A DNA stretch of 64,000 bases from Ampullaceana balthica (lineage: Eukaryota > Mollusca > Gastropoda > Lymnaeidae): contig CALYLW010000037.1 of assembly GCA_944989445.1 (NCBI GenBank), positions 1,712,501-1,776,500 on the forward strand, given 5' to 3'. The notes under the pieces were generated by a model. That model saw only the letters and a program-made list of their open reading frames with translations. It was not told where the DNA came from and made no database searches. Within the stretch, counting starts at the first letter, position 1. Every line of letters begins with the position of its first letter. Position numbers and translations under genes: made by a program. Below, piece after piece: positions 26,865 to 41,500 of this stretch.

Positions 26865-29800
26865 TTATTTAAAATAATTTATTTTATTGGAATCTTTGTC
26901 TTTAATCCGAAAACATTCGTTATTTCTCTTGAACGTGTCATCTGTCAAATCTATCTTCACATGATCCAGCGGTCTTGTTTGCACTTGAATGCTAATTGGC
27001 CGGATTTTAGGGATTTAACATTTAATCTCTTTCAATATTTCATCGACGTTTGGTCGCTTTCAAAGGATCCTCATTTCGATCCTAGTGCATAATGTTTGAA
27101 TATATTGAAAGTTTTTTTTTAAACCACCGAAATCATGGAATGTTACAAAACTATAACGCCAAGATAAAAATTGAACAAATTATTGCGGATTTTGCGGTTA
27201 TTTTAGTGCTAATAAAATATCGAGCAAAATAAAATGGAAATTGTTATTTTAAAAATAATAATGAAAAACTACTTAAAAGTAGAGACGACGTTAGAAATTT
27301 AAACTACATTCTATCTTTTAATATAAAACGAAAGGAAAAAAGAATCGCACGTCAGCGGAATATAAAGACATTAAAAAAGACATAGAAACTGCATAAATAT
27401 CTGTAAGTTAAACATTTTCAGTCACTTCCTCTCTTACAAAAGAATATAAAGCGATTTATTATTTTTAAAAATCAAGAGGTTGGTTGGGTTAAAATTAATG
27501 TTTTGAAATACACGTATATATTTTGGCCGATATTTTTAAACGTTTATATCTGACATACTTAGCCTAAGCAACAAAATATTTCTGGACCCTACAGATGCAG
27601 CCTATGATCTTATTGTTGACAAAATAATGACAGTGACAGTATTCCAGGGAGACCTCCAACTTTAAAAGCCCACAGAGCTGCTATACGACTCTCAATACAT
27701 TGGTATTTTAAGGAACCTGTTGGCGCCCGCGGGCCTGCTATGCGAGCCAACAATTTACGCGGGATCAATTAACCACCTAATGCCCTTAATATAATTACTC
27801 CAGATTACCACCGGTTCTTAATCGTGTCCACCGTCTTTGACTCTGACGTTGTCCGGTCTGGTCTAAAGTTAAGTTCAAATCTCGCACGATTAACTCCCTT
27901 ATCGCTAACGACGATGGAAACAAATGTACGGCTAGTCCGGCTCACTATCTTTTCAATCAGAAAAAAAAATAAAATAAAAAATAAAACAAACCCGTAAAAA
28001 CAAAGTTGTTGACTATAAATCCCTTATATATGAGTCATAACTAACAGTATTGATTATTTTCAAACGCGACAAGCATTTACAGACCTGTCTTAACTCAACT
28101 TTGCTTCATAACCCTGTGACCGAGTTCAGCATGACACGTAAAATGTAAACAAAAGCACGCCGGTACTTCGATGGGTCGACGTCAAAGCGTCAACTCAAAC
28201 TCTCACGTGGGAAAAAAAACAATAACAAACCGTGAATTTGAATTACATACGTTATATAAGGATAAACTAAAAATGCATTAATTTATTTACGATGCATTGT
28301 TAGGCGAGACGGGTCCGTGTGCTCGATCGGATCACGGGAAGTGGGTCATTTTGGACTTTTGTTTTTCCGCCCGCCCAAGACAGAGATGACGACGGAGACG
28401 CCGGTGAAGTTAATATAAGGGATTTTTTTTTAAAGGGGGGGAGGGGGCGGATTTATATATCATATTAACAAAATAATTTTAAAATTTACTATTGCTGTAT
28501 TAATAATTTTGGTTCAAATGGAACTTAAGCACCAAATATTCTTAACCTTTACTTTGCTTCTTTGTGACCGTATTTCCAGTAGTTTCTTGTATGGTGTTTA
28601 TTTGTACAGTGGCGTTACTAGTATTACTGGACGGATCAAGCTTTTAGCTGCCCGCTGCCATTCAAACATTCTGAAGTTAGCCGGAAGTGCCGCCCGCCAC
28701 ATAACGAAATAGTGGCCGCCCAGGTCTTCTCCCCACCTACTAGCTACGCCATTGCAGCTATTTCTGATGTCTCCACGAACGATATCTTAAATTTTTTAAA
28801 ATCATCTTTACTTTCATAAATATTTATGGAGGACTCTGATAGTTATCTTCTTTCTGTATACGCTACTGCATACATAAATATTATTGCGTACTGTGCTGAA
28901 TGGAGTTAACAGTGTGTAGTGTGCTAGCCGTCAGTAACACGAATGTGAACTCGATGGAAACAAAAGGGGCCACAGTTCCTTCTGGGGGGAGGGGGGCTAT
29001 CAAATGGTGTGTAAATATTTCAATATTGTCACAAGTCACAAGGTATAAGCCATGAATGGTCGAGAAATTCCTTTCAAATCCTCCCAGGCGTGGAAATGAT
29101 ATTGGAAAATGACGAGGGTGTTTAATTGTTTGTTACTATTTTAAACTCTAAAATACAAAATACACAAAAAAATTGTGTAATGAAAACAATAAATTTGAGC
29201 GTTATTATTAAACTAAAACGACAGTAAACGTTTCAGCTAAAGTCTTCATCAGTACAATAAACATAAAATACGTACTTACGTTAGTAATTAAATTATATTT
29301 AGATTCTTAAAACATACTATATGATAAAATAGTTATGTAAAATAAAAAATAAGGGAAAAACAACACAGGATATCAATATTTCAAACTCTACATGCACGTC
29401 TTGCTGAGTTTTCTTCTAACGCACATAGCACCGGGGCTGCAGGTCTGACCACCCGCATTTACCTACATGTGACCCCACCCCCTGGACACCACCATCATCT
29501 GATAGAGATCTCGCTCCCATTCCTTTCATCACTCCGCTATTGCCAAGAGTTCTCTCATGTCATGCGGTCACGCCTTTCGTCACTCCGCTATTGCCAAGAG
29601 TTCTCTCAAGTCATGCGGTCACGCCATTCGTCACTCCGCTATTGCCAAGGGTTCTCTCAAGTCATGCGGTCACGTCATTCGTCACTCCGCTATTGCCAAG
29701 AGTTCTCTCAAGTCCTGCGGTCACGCCATTCGTCACTCCGCTATTGCCAAGAGCCCTCTCAAGTCATGCGGTCACGCCATTCGTCACTCCGCTATTGCCA

Positions 29801-32509
29801 AGAGTTCTCTCAAGTCATGCGGTCACGCCATTCGTCACTCCGCTATTGCCAAGAGTTCTCTCAAGTCATGTGGTCACGCCATTCGTCACTCCGCTATTGC
29901 CAAGAGTTCTCTCAAGTCATGCGGTCACGTCATTCGTCACTCCGCTATTGCCAAGAGTTCTCTCAAGTCCTGCGGTCACTCCATTCGTCACTCCGCTATT
30001 GCCAAGAGCTCTCTCAAGTCATGCGGTCACGCCATTCGTCACTCCGCTATTGCCAAGAGTTCTCTCAAGTCATGCGGTCACGCCATTCGTCACTCCGCTA
30101 TTGCCAAGAGTTCTCTCAAGTCATGCGGTCACGCCATTCGTTTCTCCGCGTGTCGTCGAAACCTTTAGTAGGGATGATTCAGTGACAACCAAAATAAAGC
30201 CATGACGTAAGGGTGTGGTGGGCAAGGGACGGGAGTGACAACTCTAGGGTGAGGGTCATACCCTTACCGTGGGAAATGCGTAATGTTATTTCTTAAACCA
30301 GGACAATAAAAAAAGCTGACTGATTAAGTGGTTAACAGAGCCACCCAACTCCCTAAGCTTGGAGGGGGATCTTTGCCCACTCATTAGTCAACGTAATTAT
30401 TCTTTTTAAAAAACCTACGTTTTTTTTCAATTAGTTTGTGTGTTAAAACTTAAAAGGAATCGATAGGTTCTGTTGTAATGGTCGATCTAGTCTCGGAGAC
30501 TTAATTTGCTTGTGATCGAATTCTCTTGAAGATGCGGGCTTACAATACCAAGGTTCGCCAATAGTCAAAGACTGTATCTCGACCCAAGAAAAAATGTACG
30601 ATGTTAACGGTGCAGCATTTCGGTTGATAGATAAACCTTGTCCAAACTTGTCACTCCGAGCTGGGAGACCCCTATAAAAAATAAAGCGTTCAACTCCGAT
30701 GTCGGGGTCTTGAATGGAATCAAAATGTTGTCTACCAGTCACGTGAACTTATCTTAGGTTTCTGACTATAGTGTAGATAGAATGTGATCTACGGGTAATT
30801 TAAACCGTATTGCGTAATGTACAAGTCTTTCAATCATAAGGCTGCCATCAGCTTTGTAACGAACTAAAAGGCGTTGTGGCAACATTAAAAAAAATAATTT
30901 TAAAAAAGTATAATAATAATAATAGTTAAAGATAGAACCTAAATAAGAATTCACAAGATCAAGTATAGCTATGCATTACATCAATCATTTGCATGTATTA
31001 AATCTTGAGGCTCATCTCTTTTTACTTTATAACAATGTGAATGAAGAAGTTAAAAATTATTATCCCGTTACTGAGCTTAGTGACAATGTACCGAGTATAG
31101 TTTAAGTTGTCTTTTCAATTCATCATCATTAGTTTTTTTAAGGCTGGACGGAAACCGTTTTAAATTTAATATATATCTGTGTCAGGGCCGTCTTAACGCA
31201 TAGGCCCGTTGGACATTTGCCTGGGGGCCCACGAGCATAGGGGCCCATGGGAATATGTTTATTTATATATGACATGTGTATTTTTTCGGGGGGGGGAGCT
31301 CACTCTTCCTTTGCCCAGGGGCCCAACACTATTTCTTTGCCCGGGGCCACAAAATGGTGTAAAGACGGCTCTGATCTGTGTAATATTCTACTCCTCATCG
31401 TCGTCGACAAATATCGCGTATTACTTTTCGTTAACACTAACTTGTATTGCTAGAGAATAGAAACTGAATTATATTTCCAAATTCCATCTGATTTCTAAGT
31501 ACTGCATGCTATCGGCCTCTGTCTGTTTCTTAGAAGTTTATCTTGATGACGCGATAACGTATTAATAGTTCAACCCAAAGTGAAGTCACATCTCCACCCT
31601 TCCCGCTTTGTTCAATCTTTTGTGTGCATGAAGTCTTTCAGATGGTCCTGTATACATTCATAGAAATTCTCCCCGCGTGTTGTCTCCCCTATTGCGGAAT
31701 GCTCATCGACACGGCGGAGTTATCGGGTTCTATCCCGTTGGTCCAGAGCCACATTCAGAAATTCTTCGCATTCTGGCTACAATTTTTAGATTAGGATTAA
31801 GATGACACGAGATACGACCCGCGGCGTAGCATACGCCGCAGACCTGTTCATCAAAGATAGTGCAAAGAACGTGAGGTGAGAGAAAGAACACAAACAGCAG
31901 CACGAAGTAATGGGGAAAAAGCAGAAACAAACATTTTTTAGAAATTAAACATATAAATTGTTCACGCTGGGGCTTGAAGTCAGGACTTTCCGCGTGCAAG
32001 GTGGACGTGATAACCACTACACTACGAATCACATGTAATTCTGTGAAGGAACAACGCAAGTGAACACAAGGAGCATCTTTGCCACCCCCTCCCCCTTTTT
32101 TTTTCTTCTTATTTCTTTTCATCCCACAACGCTTGCCAACTGTGTGTCGACCCCATCGAGTGTCATTCGTCATGCTTACTTGCACATACTCGTTTAGATG
32201 AATTATATATATATATATATACGCGGTGGTCGAGTGGCAGCGCACTAGACTGTCGTACCGATGGTCACGGGTTCGAATCCGTGTGAAGGCAAGGGTTTGT
32301 TCCCGGGGCATAGGGCGTCCCTGAGTCACCCCGAATGGGTACCTAACACTACATGTAGTTAGGCGGCTGGGTAATGCGTGGAACCCACAAAGCCGTGGCC
32401 TGTGAATGCTGCATCACTTACCAACAGATCATCTGTCATGGTCTGTGGACGCAACTATCTTCTGCATAGAAGGAGCGTCTGTATAGATAAGATAAGATAA
32501 GATAAGAAG

Positions 32510-32551
<42 letters not shown>

Positions 32552-35500
32552 GTCCTCCGCTGTCCTGGAAAATAGATGGGCGCCGCCAAGGTCTACCAAG
32601 CCCCGAGAAAGTTCAAATGGAAACATTAGAACCCCCTACGGCCACGAGGTTATGGGACACACATACACAAATATATATATTAAAAATAAAATAAGATATT
32701 CACAATACGCAAACGATTTTGTGATTAAAACAAAAAATGTAAAGCTACCATAATGGACTAATACACTTTTAAACTTTTCAGCAAATACCTTTATCAGTAT
32801 AACTAAAGAAACAAAAGTATTTCAATTAAATTTACTCTATATACTACCTACTACACCATGGAAAACGAATTAAGTAAAGCAAAAATGAATAGAAAGATGG
32901 TCACAAAAACTTAACAAAAACACAGCATAGAAAAACGGGGGGGAAATTGTCATAAGTTACAGTTTTTAAAACACAATACTGGAAAAAGATTTTGCTTTTA
33001 CAGTTATTACGTGAAATTGATAATTTGGCCTAAAGCATATGGAGCCAGCGTAACAAATCTTTTTATTAATCTATTTTCCATAAAGATCCTGTCGGGTGTA
33101 TTGCTCGCATATACAATACCAGTAACTGAAAAATAAGAAATCCTGTCTTGATTAGCACTGTTGGAAATGTTTAGAGACAGGTCAAAGTTGACATATTTTA
33201 AAATAGGCCTACTTCTATTACATCAACCATGAGCCACCCTCTTAAGGAACAACATATTTTAAAACGAAACAATACTTTGGCGCCTACATCATGGATAATG
33301 TCTATTTGAGCTTCAATAGTTCTCGGGATGGACCAGGAACATCACCGTATCATTTGTTGATATCAGCAAACAGGACTTCAGTTATCTCGTTATCTCTCAA
33401 CACTGTAGTTAACAGATATACGGAAGATAGTGCATGATTAATTCAGTAGTGCACGAATTCCAACTCATCAATGGCCAAACCTAGTACACCGTCTCACACC
33501 CCCCCCTCAAAAAAAAGGCTATTTTTCATGGACACTGTAAATTAAGGACAATAATGTTAATATAACATTTCAAAGCTCTATATCTTTATTAATATTTAAG
33601 ATATCATACTCAAATTAAATTAAGTAAACAAGCTGTAGAAATCTATTTAGCACAATTTTCGCAGTTGGTTTAATTAAGAAACTGACTATAATTATATACA
33701 ATGATAAGATATCTTCATCTTGAGTCGTACTAGTTTCAAATAATGAAGTTTACATCGCTTTTTTTTTAAAAAACTATCTTTTTTAATTTTAAAATAGGTT
33801 TACTGGCAAGTATACTTTCGATCACTGCCATCTTTAAACAACTTCAACCATAGTTGCCTTAAGTCTTAATGAAGTTAATTAAATAAATTAATTGCATTGG
33901 AACGAAACAAAAAAATACGGAAAAAGCCTATTCACGCATTCAGCTAAAAGTAAACAATCAATAGTTCAAAGTACTCATTGATTTTTGTCCCCTTCTGTGC
34001 TATAGCTAGATTCGTGAAGGATCCTGTTTAATTGATATTATCGATGGGTTCTTGAATGGCTTGGCTGAGTGAAACCCAAGGCGGAGTTCAAGGACAAGTC
34101 GAAATGAAAAAAACTACAGAAACTTTATTCTCGGTAGAGCGTCTTGCCCGTTCTTTTTACACGTGCATGTAATAGTTAGTGTTGATTGACAAGGGGTAGT
34201 GCCATTTAAATATTTTTTAAAAGAAAGATTACAATGAGCAACACATTTTATAAATTAAAAGGTATTTTATTTTTTTAAACGAGGGATGGCTGCCTGCGTA
34301 CATTTTATAAACACCACGCCGCCCCTACCCAAATCTTATGTATATAAACGGTAACAAACAAAAAATATTGTTTAAAAAATCATCAATTTTATTTGAAAAT
34401 GCACTAAAAAGATATTAGATTATATTTTAAAAATTCGATATCAATATTTCAACATTTTCAAATTTGATGGGAAAATATAAAATCATGGGGGTAAAATTAA
34501 CATAGTGGTAGGTGGTTCCATTTGATAAAACATTTTATTTAGGTTTTTTTTCAGTAAATTTTAAATTGTTTAATAACTTATTAAAAGCAAGAATTATTTA
34601 CAAATTTCGTTTTACAAAAATAGATAAGCATTACGACCCACGACACAAATGTTGCTTCTGTAACCGATACTACTGCCAGTTAATGTAACAAATCGACACC
34701 GGTTCTGGATCTATACCTATTTTGACAGTTTTTTTAAAAGTTATTTATTAACCAAATGACTCGAGAAAACAAATTCAAATAACTGGTTTGAGATTAAACT
34801 TTCTTATTTATGGCCCCATCTTAACAAAATCTTCTGTATAGAAGGAGCGTCTGTAAACAGATAAGAAATTTGTTTGGCGGCTTCCCTGCGCTAACCGAAA
34901 CTGATGAACGTACTTATTTTGTCGATCCAAACGCTTACTGAATCCTACTTTTCCGCCGAGAAGCGTGGGTATTTTGCAAGTTAGTAAATAAAGCAAAAAT
35001 AAAAGAGATGTAATTTTTCTTGTTACATGTATTTTGTTAGTTGGTGGCAATAAAAATAAACAAAAGAACCGCAACGCTAGTAAAAAGTGTTGTGGAGAAA
35101 AAGAAATTAAAAAAACCCGTTAAAAAGTTTTTGACTATAAATCCTTTATATACGAGACATAAATAAAAGTTTGTTCATTATTAGACGCATCTCACGACAA
35201 TCCAAAATTTTAGTTATGTCTCATATATAAAGGATTTATAGTATTAAAAAAACTACTACAATCTGCCTGCTAAATTTCAGCTCGATTTGATCACGGGAAA
35301 AGGGTTATAATAACGTGTTAAACATAATGCGCACCGCACGACAGACTAGCATAAACATTTACAGATCGGGAATATATTTTTAAAAAGGTATTGTCAATAT
35401 AATACGCACCGCGCGACAAGAAAATATTAAAAGGTTGTTCAATATAATATAACGCACTGCTACAGTCTAGCACAAAAATTTACATGCTACATACAGATAC

Positions 35501-38500
35501 ATAGAGATAATCTAAAAATTCAATCATTTAATTACATTAAATTCGATCGATGAGAAATTTTGATATATCATTTTTATTGTCGCCACGCGTCTGCCTTTCC
35601 AATTTCAGCTCGCTAGAATACGGTAAAGTGGGTTAAAATCGATCAAAAGTTTTTTCGGCAAATAAACAATCAAGCAGACGCCGCGAGTTAATATAGAGGA
35701 TTTAAACAGTAAACGTTTGAACTCTCATTCTCAAGCAAGATGCTGTGTTTAGAAACGATTTTTACTGCTAGCACGTTGTGTGTGAGCAGATGCAAGGAAA
35801 GGAAACCGTGATCATCTAAGATAAAAGTGGTCGTGAGAATGAGAGATTGTTGTCGGATCTTTATGTAGTTTAGATGATTCTCTCGCAAAGAGCAGTGTCT
35901 CACCTGGTATCAATAGCAGCTCGTCTGAAACGATTTGGTAAACGTGGGGCCACGCCAGCCCCACCCCCTACCCGCCCAACTTACCATATGTTTGTTCAAG
36001 TGTTAAATATTTAAATCTTGGTTCACGTCTATTTGTTAGCAAAGAGGTTTTCGTAAATGCCAATTTTTTAATTTAAAAAAAATATTTCATTTATTTATTT
36101 TGTGTGCATATGCTTTTGTTTTGTTTAACGGTGAAAAATAAATCGATAAACAAAGATAAATAAAAGTTTAAAACATTAAAACGCATTTATCTTTTTAAAT
36201 AAATGAGAAATAAATATGGTGAGAAAGCCTAGTTTCTAGTTTTGACGTTAAAAAAAAGATGATACTGATGTGGACTTAACACAAATGTAACACGTTTTTG
36301 ATTGATATAAGTTTCTAAACCAGCCGGAGGCATTCAAGCTTAGATAAGTGGTTGTTGAACATATTTAAATAGCCCCGCTTGACGTGCATCAGAACATGCC
36401 TTCTTCAGATGCGGGTAAAAAAACAACACATAAATTTATCATGAAATATTCCCAGACGAAAACATCCATAGTTTTTACGTAGGCTCGGGGCGAGGGTCAC
36501 TTTAGGCCTCTTAAGTTTAATGAAACAAAGGTAATCTCCGTGCAAAACGTTAACTTCACGGGGCTCTATATTCTAGAGATCACGTGATCAGTGAGTTAGT
36601 CGGTCGAAGGTTTTACTTTTTTTCTCCAAAAATACAAAGTAACTTAACAAACAGATTTGTACTTGATCTCCACTACAGAAGACTATAACGAAAGCGTAAA
36701 CCGAACCCCCCCCCCTTTTTTTTTCTTCTTTCCGGACCCCTTGATTTTTCCACCGAGCTCTTGAGTCTTAGAGTTAGAGGTGTGTACGTAGCCGCCATAG
36801 CCCCACAAGTCTTCACCTAGCGGTCCAGATTAATTAAATCAACCTGTTTCCTTTACTACGCCTAATCTGTTCAACACCCTTTACCCCCCCCCCTCCTCTC
36901 AAAATCCCTCAGCTGTTTTTGCCCAGCCTACATACCGTCAAATTAAATCGATAGCCAAACCAATTACGATATTTGACTCCAGGACTTGTAGTTTACGTGT
37001 TATCACACCACTCTAGTGACGCACTAACAAAAACATTGATATTTTAAAAACATGTTTTGTTTTAGGTTTAAAGCGCTAGAAAAAAATGCAAACTAAACAA
37101 TAATAAAATAGTTCTGGAGAGTTTTAAACATCGAATTGACTTGGTACAGAAAAAGACTAACTCAAATGAATATGAGAATTTAATATATGTAATGTATACA
37201 TTGATTTTCTTTCTTAAAGAGCGTGTCCAAGTTTCCATAAATATTATCCATTTGAACCTTCAAACGTAAAAGTTTATTTTTTAAAAGTCAATTACCAAAT
37301 AATTGCACCGAAAAAATATTTTAGGGACACGGTAAATTTTTGCTTATATATATATAGGTCTATATATATCTGTTTATATATATATATAGGTCTATATATA
37401 TATCTGTTTAACTAGCGGATACTCAAACAAATATTTACATCAATTTAATTGAGATGGACTGTCGTTGCAACACTTCTCTTAAAAACCTCGGAAACAGATT
37501 CGCTAAAGACAAACGTTATCATGATTTCTATGTCATGTCTTTCCACAGACGTACACTGGGAGCATCCTGGTGGCCGTCAACCCTTACAAGACTTTCAATA
37601 TGTATGGTCTGGACATGGTCAAGCGATATGAGGGTCAGCCTATAGGTGACTTGCCACCGTAAGTACCTTTTTTATCTCTATTTTGTCCAAATTTCCTGAA
37701 ACTTAATGGTAGACCTGTTTGCGGTACACATTTTATTCCTTCAGTTTAATGCTTTTATCCCAGCATTAATTCGCGTATTTTTAGTATTTATAAAAAATAA
37801 ATGATAATATCTAGAGAATCGTTAGACTCAGTTTTAGAAATGTGTCTGGGCTATTTATACTATCGATACTTTGCGTGACTTGCTGCCTAGAGAATTGTAA
37901 ATTCATGGATGATTCAATTGCGATATTTATTAAGTTCATACATCCCCACCTCCCAATTTTTAGTTGTGTGAGACCTTGTCAAGAGGGTTCTGAGTATAGA
38001 GTGGGTTGGGGAAAACTTGATTGGAAAGGTTTTTTGTCAAACCCCCTATAATACCGAAGAGTGAGTTAGGGTCATGTCTGGTACTGGTACACAGACTGTT
38101 CGGAAAGAAGGATAAGAATTGTTTCATGTCAGTTTACAGGTTCCTCCTTACTACCATGTCCCTCTGCATAAGATATACAGGGAGTCATGTACGCGAGATA
38201 ACTATATTCCCTAAATTTCGATGAGACCATCGCAGTTTACGAAAGTTCCATTTTTAAATCCGTTATATTAACTTCATCGTCTTGTCGTGACCCACTTCCC
38301 ATGATCCTATCGAGCTGAAATTTCGTACAGAGACTTGTGTCACCTAACAATGCATTATATCAAAATTTTCGTAATATATTGAACATAATCAATACTTTTA
38401 GTTATGTCTCATATATAAAGGATTTATAGTAAAACAAAACTTTGTTACGGGTAGTTTAATTTTCTATTTAAGAAATCGCCAAATATCATAATCATAACTC

Positions 38501-41500
38501 TAATGTGACAATACTCCATATCTTCAATTTAACTCTATTCAAAAACTGCATATTTAAAATGTGTCTTCACTTAACCTCAAATGCTCGAAAAAACAAGTTA
38601 CCTCGTTCACTCTGGAAAAAAAATACATATATGTTTATTTTGTTCTCTTAAAAAAATTTCTGAGACACTGCCGTCACAAGGGTTTTGAAAATATGAAATA
38701 CGGATTTACTCTTGTAAGATAGAGCTAAACTGCCCGAGTTCATTCGAGGGCCGACAGCGAGTTATGTTTCCTCGTCACACTGGACGCCACACTGCCCTGG
38801 CCACTTGTTGTTTGGACAAACACTGGGCCATTTGTACAGGACACACAGTCGGGCGGAGAAAGAGGGATTTTCTAAACTATCGTCCTCTTTCTTTCTTTTT
38901 TTTAACTTTTAGGTGTCTTTTTGATGTCTTTTTGGTGTCTTTTTGAGATCGCGCGTTTCTCGACTCAATGTTCCATTTGCGCGTCCTCGAAGTCCAGACA
39001 TGACCTGGAATATTTCAAAAGAATGGAATACTTGAGGCGAGGCCGCACGTTTGAAGAGACCTGAGAATAGAGAAGGTGCGTGATAAAGAAAAAGAAAAGA
39101 AAGTAAGAATGTATACGCCTTCTTTCTTCAAATTACACTTTGAAGTCTGAGTCTATAAAGATTCAATTTAATTCTACAGGCCTATATATACATAGGCAGT
39201 GGCGGGTACAATGTGAACTCAATTACAATTTTTATCATTTCTTAATTCAGAGATGATGAAAGAAATGTAAATTTTACAGCTAAAGTGTAAAGCCGCTTGC
39301 TACTAGTCTTGAAGATAATGTCAAATCTATAAGGCCCGTTTGCTACCCATTATGAGTTGTTATTGTCAAATTTAGGCTCGCTTGTTACCCGTGATGTAAA
39401 GATAATGTCAAATCTAGGACTCATTTGATACTCATGAGGTACAGAAATTATCCAAACTAGGCCTGCTGCTAACCGTGATTTAGATGTCAAATTCGGGACG
39501 CTTTCTAAACATGATGTAGATAATGTCAAATATATGTCTCCCTTGCCACCCATGATGTAGATGTCAATTCTCAGGCCCGGCATTTGCTAATTTACTTAAT
39601 TCAGAGCAAAGCCTCCAGTAATATGTATCGCTTACAGACCTAAAACGAAGAATGAATTTTGACATATGTATTTATGTCGTCATCCAACTCTACATTTATA
39701 TTAACAACATACCATTCATTGGTTCTTATTGCCCTTTACTTGACAATTACCAATTCCGCACCATAGCCCCCCTCCCCTCACAGAAAAAATAGTATTACCA
39801 TACACGACATAGCATTTAAAATCAAATAAAAGATGAAATTGAAATCGATTGAAATAAATAAAAAGTGGAAGAAGTTCTGATTATTTTAAGGGAGAGAATA
39901 AAAACACATTAAAAAATACTAATGAAATTTCGGCTAAATGCTTTTTTTCTCTCCAGAGAATACAAATAGCATGCCAGAAAAAGAATTATATAAAAATTAA
40001 AAATGTTCGGAAAACGAAAAACCTAAGGTCATGCACAATATAGTTTTCTGATTCTTTGTGGAAATAAAATCCAGGGAGAGAAAAAGAACGAGGTGACATG
40101 CAGAGGCGTAACAACGACTTGGCATAGGGGCAGTTGCCAAGGGCGTCGAGGGCTAATCCTTCAATTATCAATTTATTCTGTATAATTTAGTAAATTTTCC
40201 CTATTTCTCAAGGGTTCAAAAAATGAAATAGCCAAGGGCGCGGAAAACCCAGTTACGCTTCTGGTGACTTGTGAAGAACGCAATTACATTATAGTTTACA
40301 ATACGTGATAACCGTATTCCATCATTTGTATAATTTCTGCCTCTCGAGAAGAAAAAAAACGCGAAAAGTAAATGAAAATCGTTTCTCAAAGAGCAAACAT
40401 CACGATTTCTCTTTGCTTTGCTACAATTAAGAGATTAAAGAAAGAAATCCTCTTGATTGTTTCTTTCTCCCCCCCTCCCCCCCATCTCCTATCTCCCGTT
40501 ATTTTCTCCGCATCAGTTAAAGACAAATTAAAATCTAAACCACAGAATGCCCATAATGACATTTTCAATCGACAAGGTAAAGTATTTTACCCACCCACAT
40601 TGAATAGAGTGTGAGCCATTTTATCACTGTTTTCTACCATCAATAGAGTTACGTTGAAATAGTAATAATACCATTTTTCTAAATGACGCAGTCATATCGC
40701 CGGAGCATCACGCATATTGATCTATATTGCCTGATCTCCAGACCTGCAGTAAGTCAACAAACGAATTGATGCCATGCTATCAACGTGGCCACTAATCAAT
40801 TTCATCTGCTTTCGTAGATTTAAGCCTGACTGATGGTACTCATTAGCACAATGATAATATCGGAGCCTTGCTTTAAAACCAGATTTAAGACTTGTGATAT
40901 TGTTTCTCAGTGTTCTCTTTAATATCGACGGTTCGAGCGCAAAATTAAAAAAAAACTTTGAGCAAAGTTTCACAGAATCCATCTTTTGTGAAAAATTTCA
41001 CCTGAAAAGCATACATTATATATTATATTATCATTATCAAAATTTGCTGCGCGGTTATTTTAAACTGATGCGCGGCGTCGGTAAAATATCTGCGCTGCCG
41101 TGCAACTGCGCAGCAAGAAACTTTGCTGTTTGTCACTGACATAAATAACCTTTATAGTATTCTAGTACTAGTTTTAGTGAACTATATTCCGTGGTTAGCG
41201 TGCTGTTTACTTAGTCTTATAATATTTACCCCATGTGTATGTAATAAAGGGATGTAATGTTGACGACAGAGCGTGTAACTCTTCGAACTTTTCGGCCCAT
41301 GCCGCGACAACATTGTTTCCGTCAGGGTGGTGCACACGACCATGCGTCGTTTCGAGAGAAATACTGGAGACATCAAATATTGGCCGTCAAGAAGTTAGCG
41401 GAAGTCTTCGGCTGCACCATGCAGCAACAACAGCAGTGCTTAGTCCAAATTGTTGGCAAATGAAACATTTTTTTATTTGCATTGCACAATCAGCAGAGGC

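Noticed and set aside
29469..30205. Three overlapping long forward ORFs of 203-238 codons
   Set aside because: All come from the 51-bp tandem repeat, whose length is divisible by three; no domain or splice context.
31960..32035. Functional tRNA-Val on the minus strand
   Set aside because: The D and anticodon arms fit, but the T arm and acceptor stem are diverged and a SINE body follows. Called as a SINE.
32222..32295. Functional tRNA gene
   Set aside because: A and B boxes are good, but no complete cloverleaf; body and LINE-like tail show a SINE.
31730..32329. 199-codon minus-strand ORF
   Set aside because: It crosses two SINEs and a TA run in antisense; a composite of repeats.
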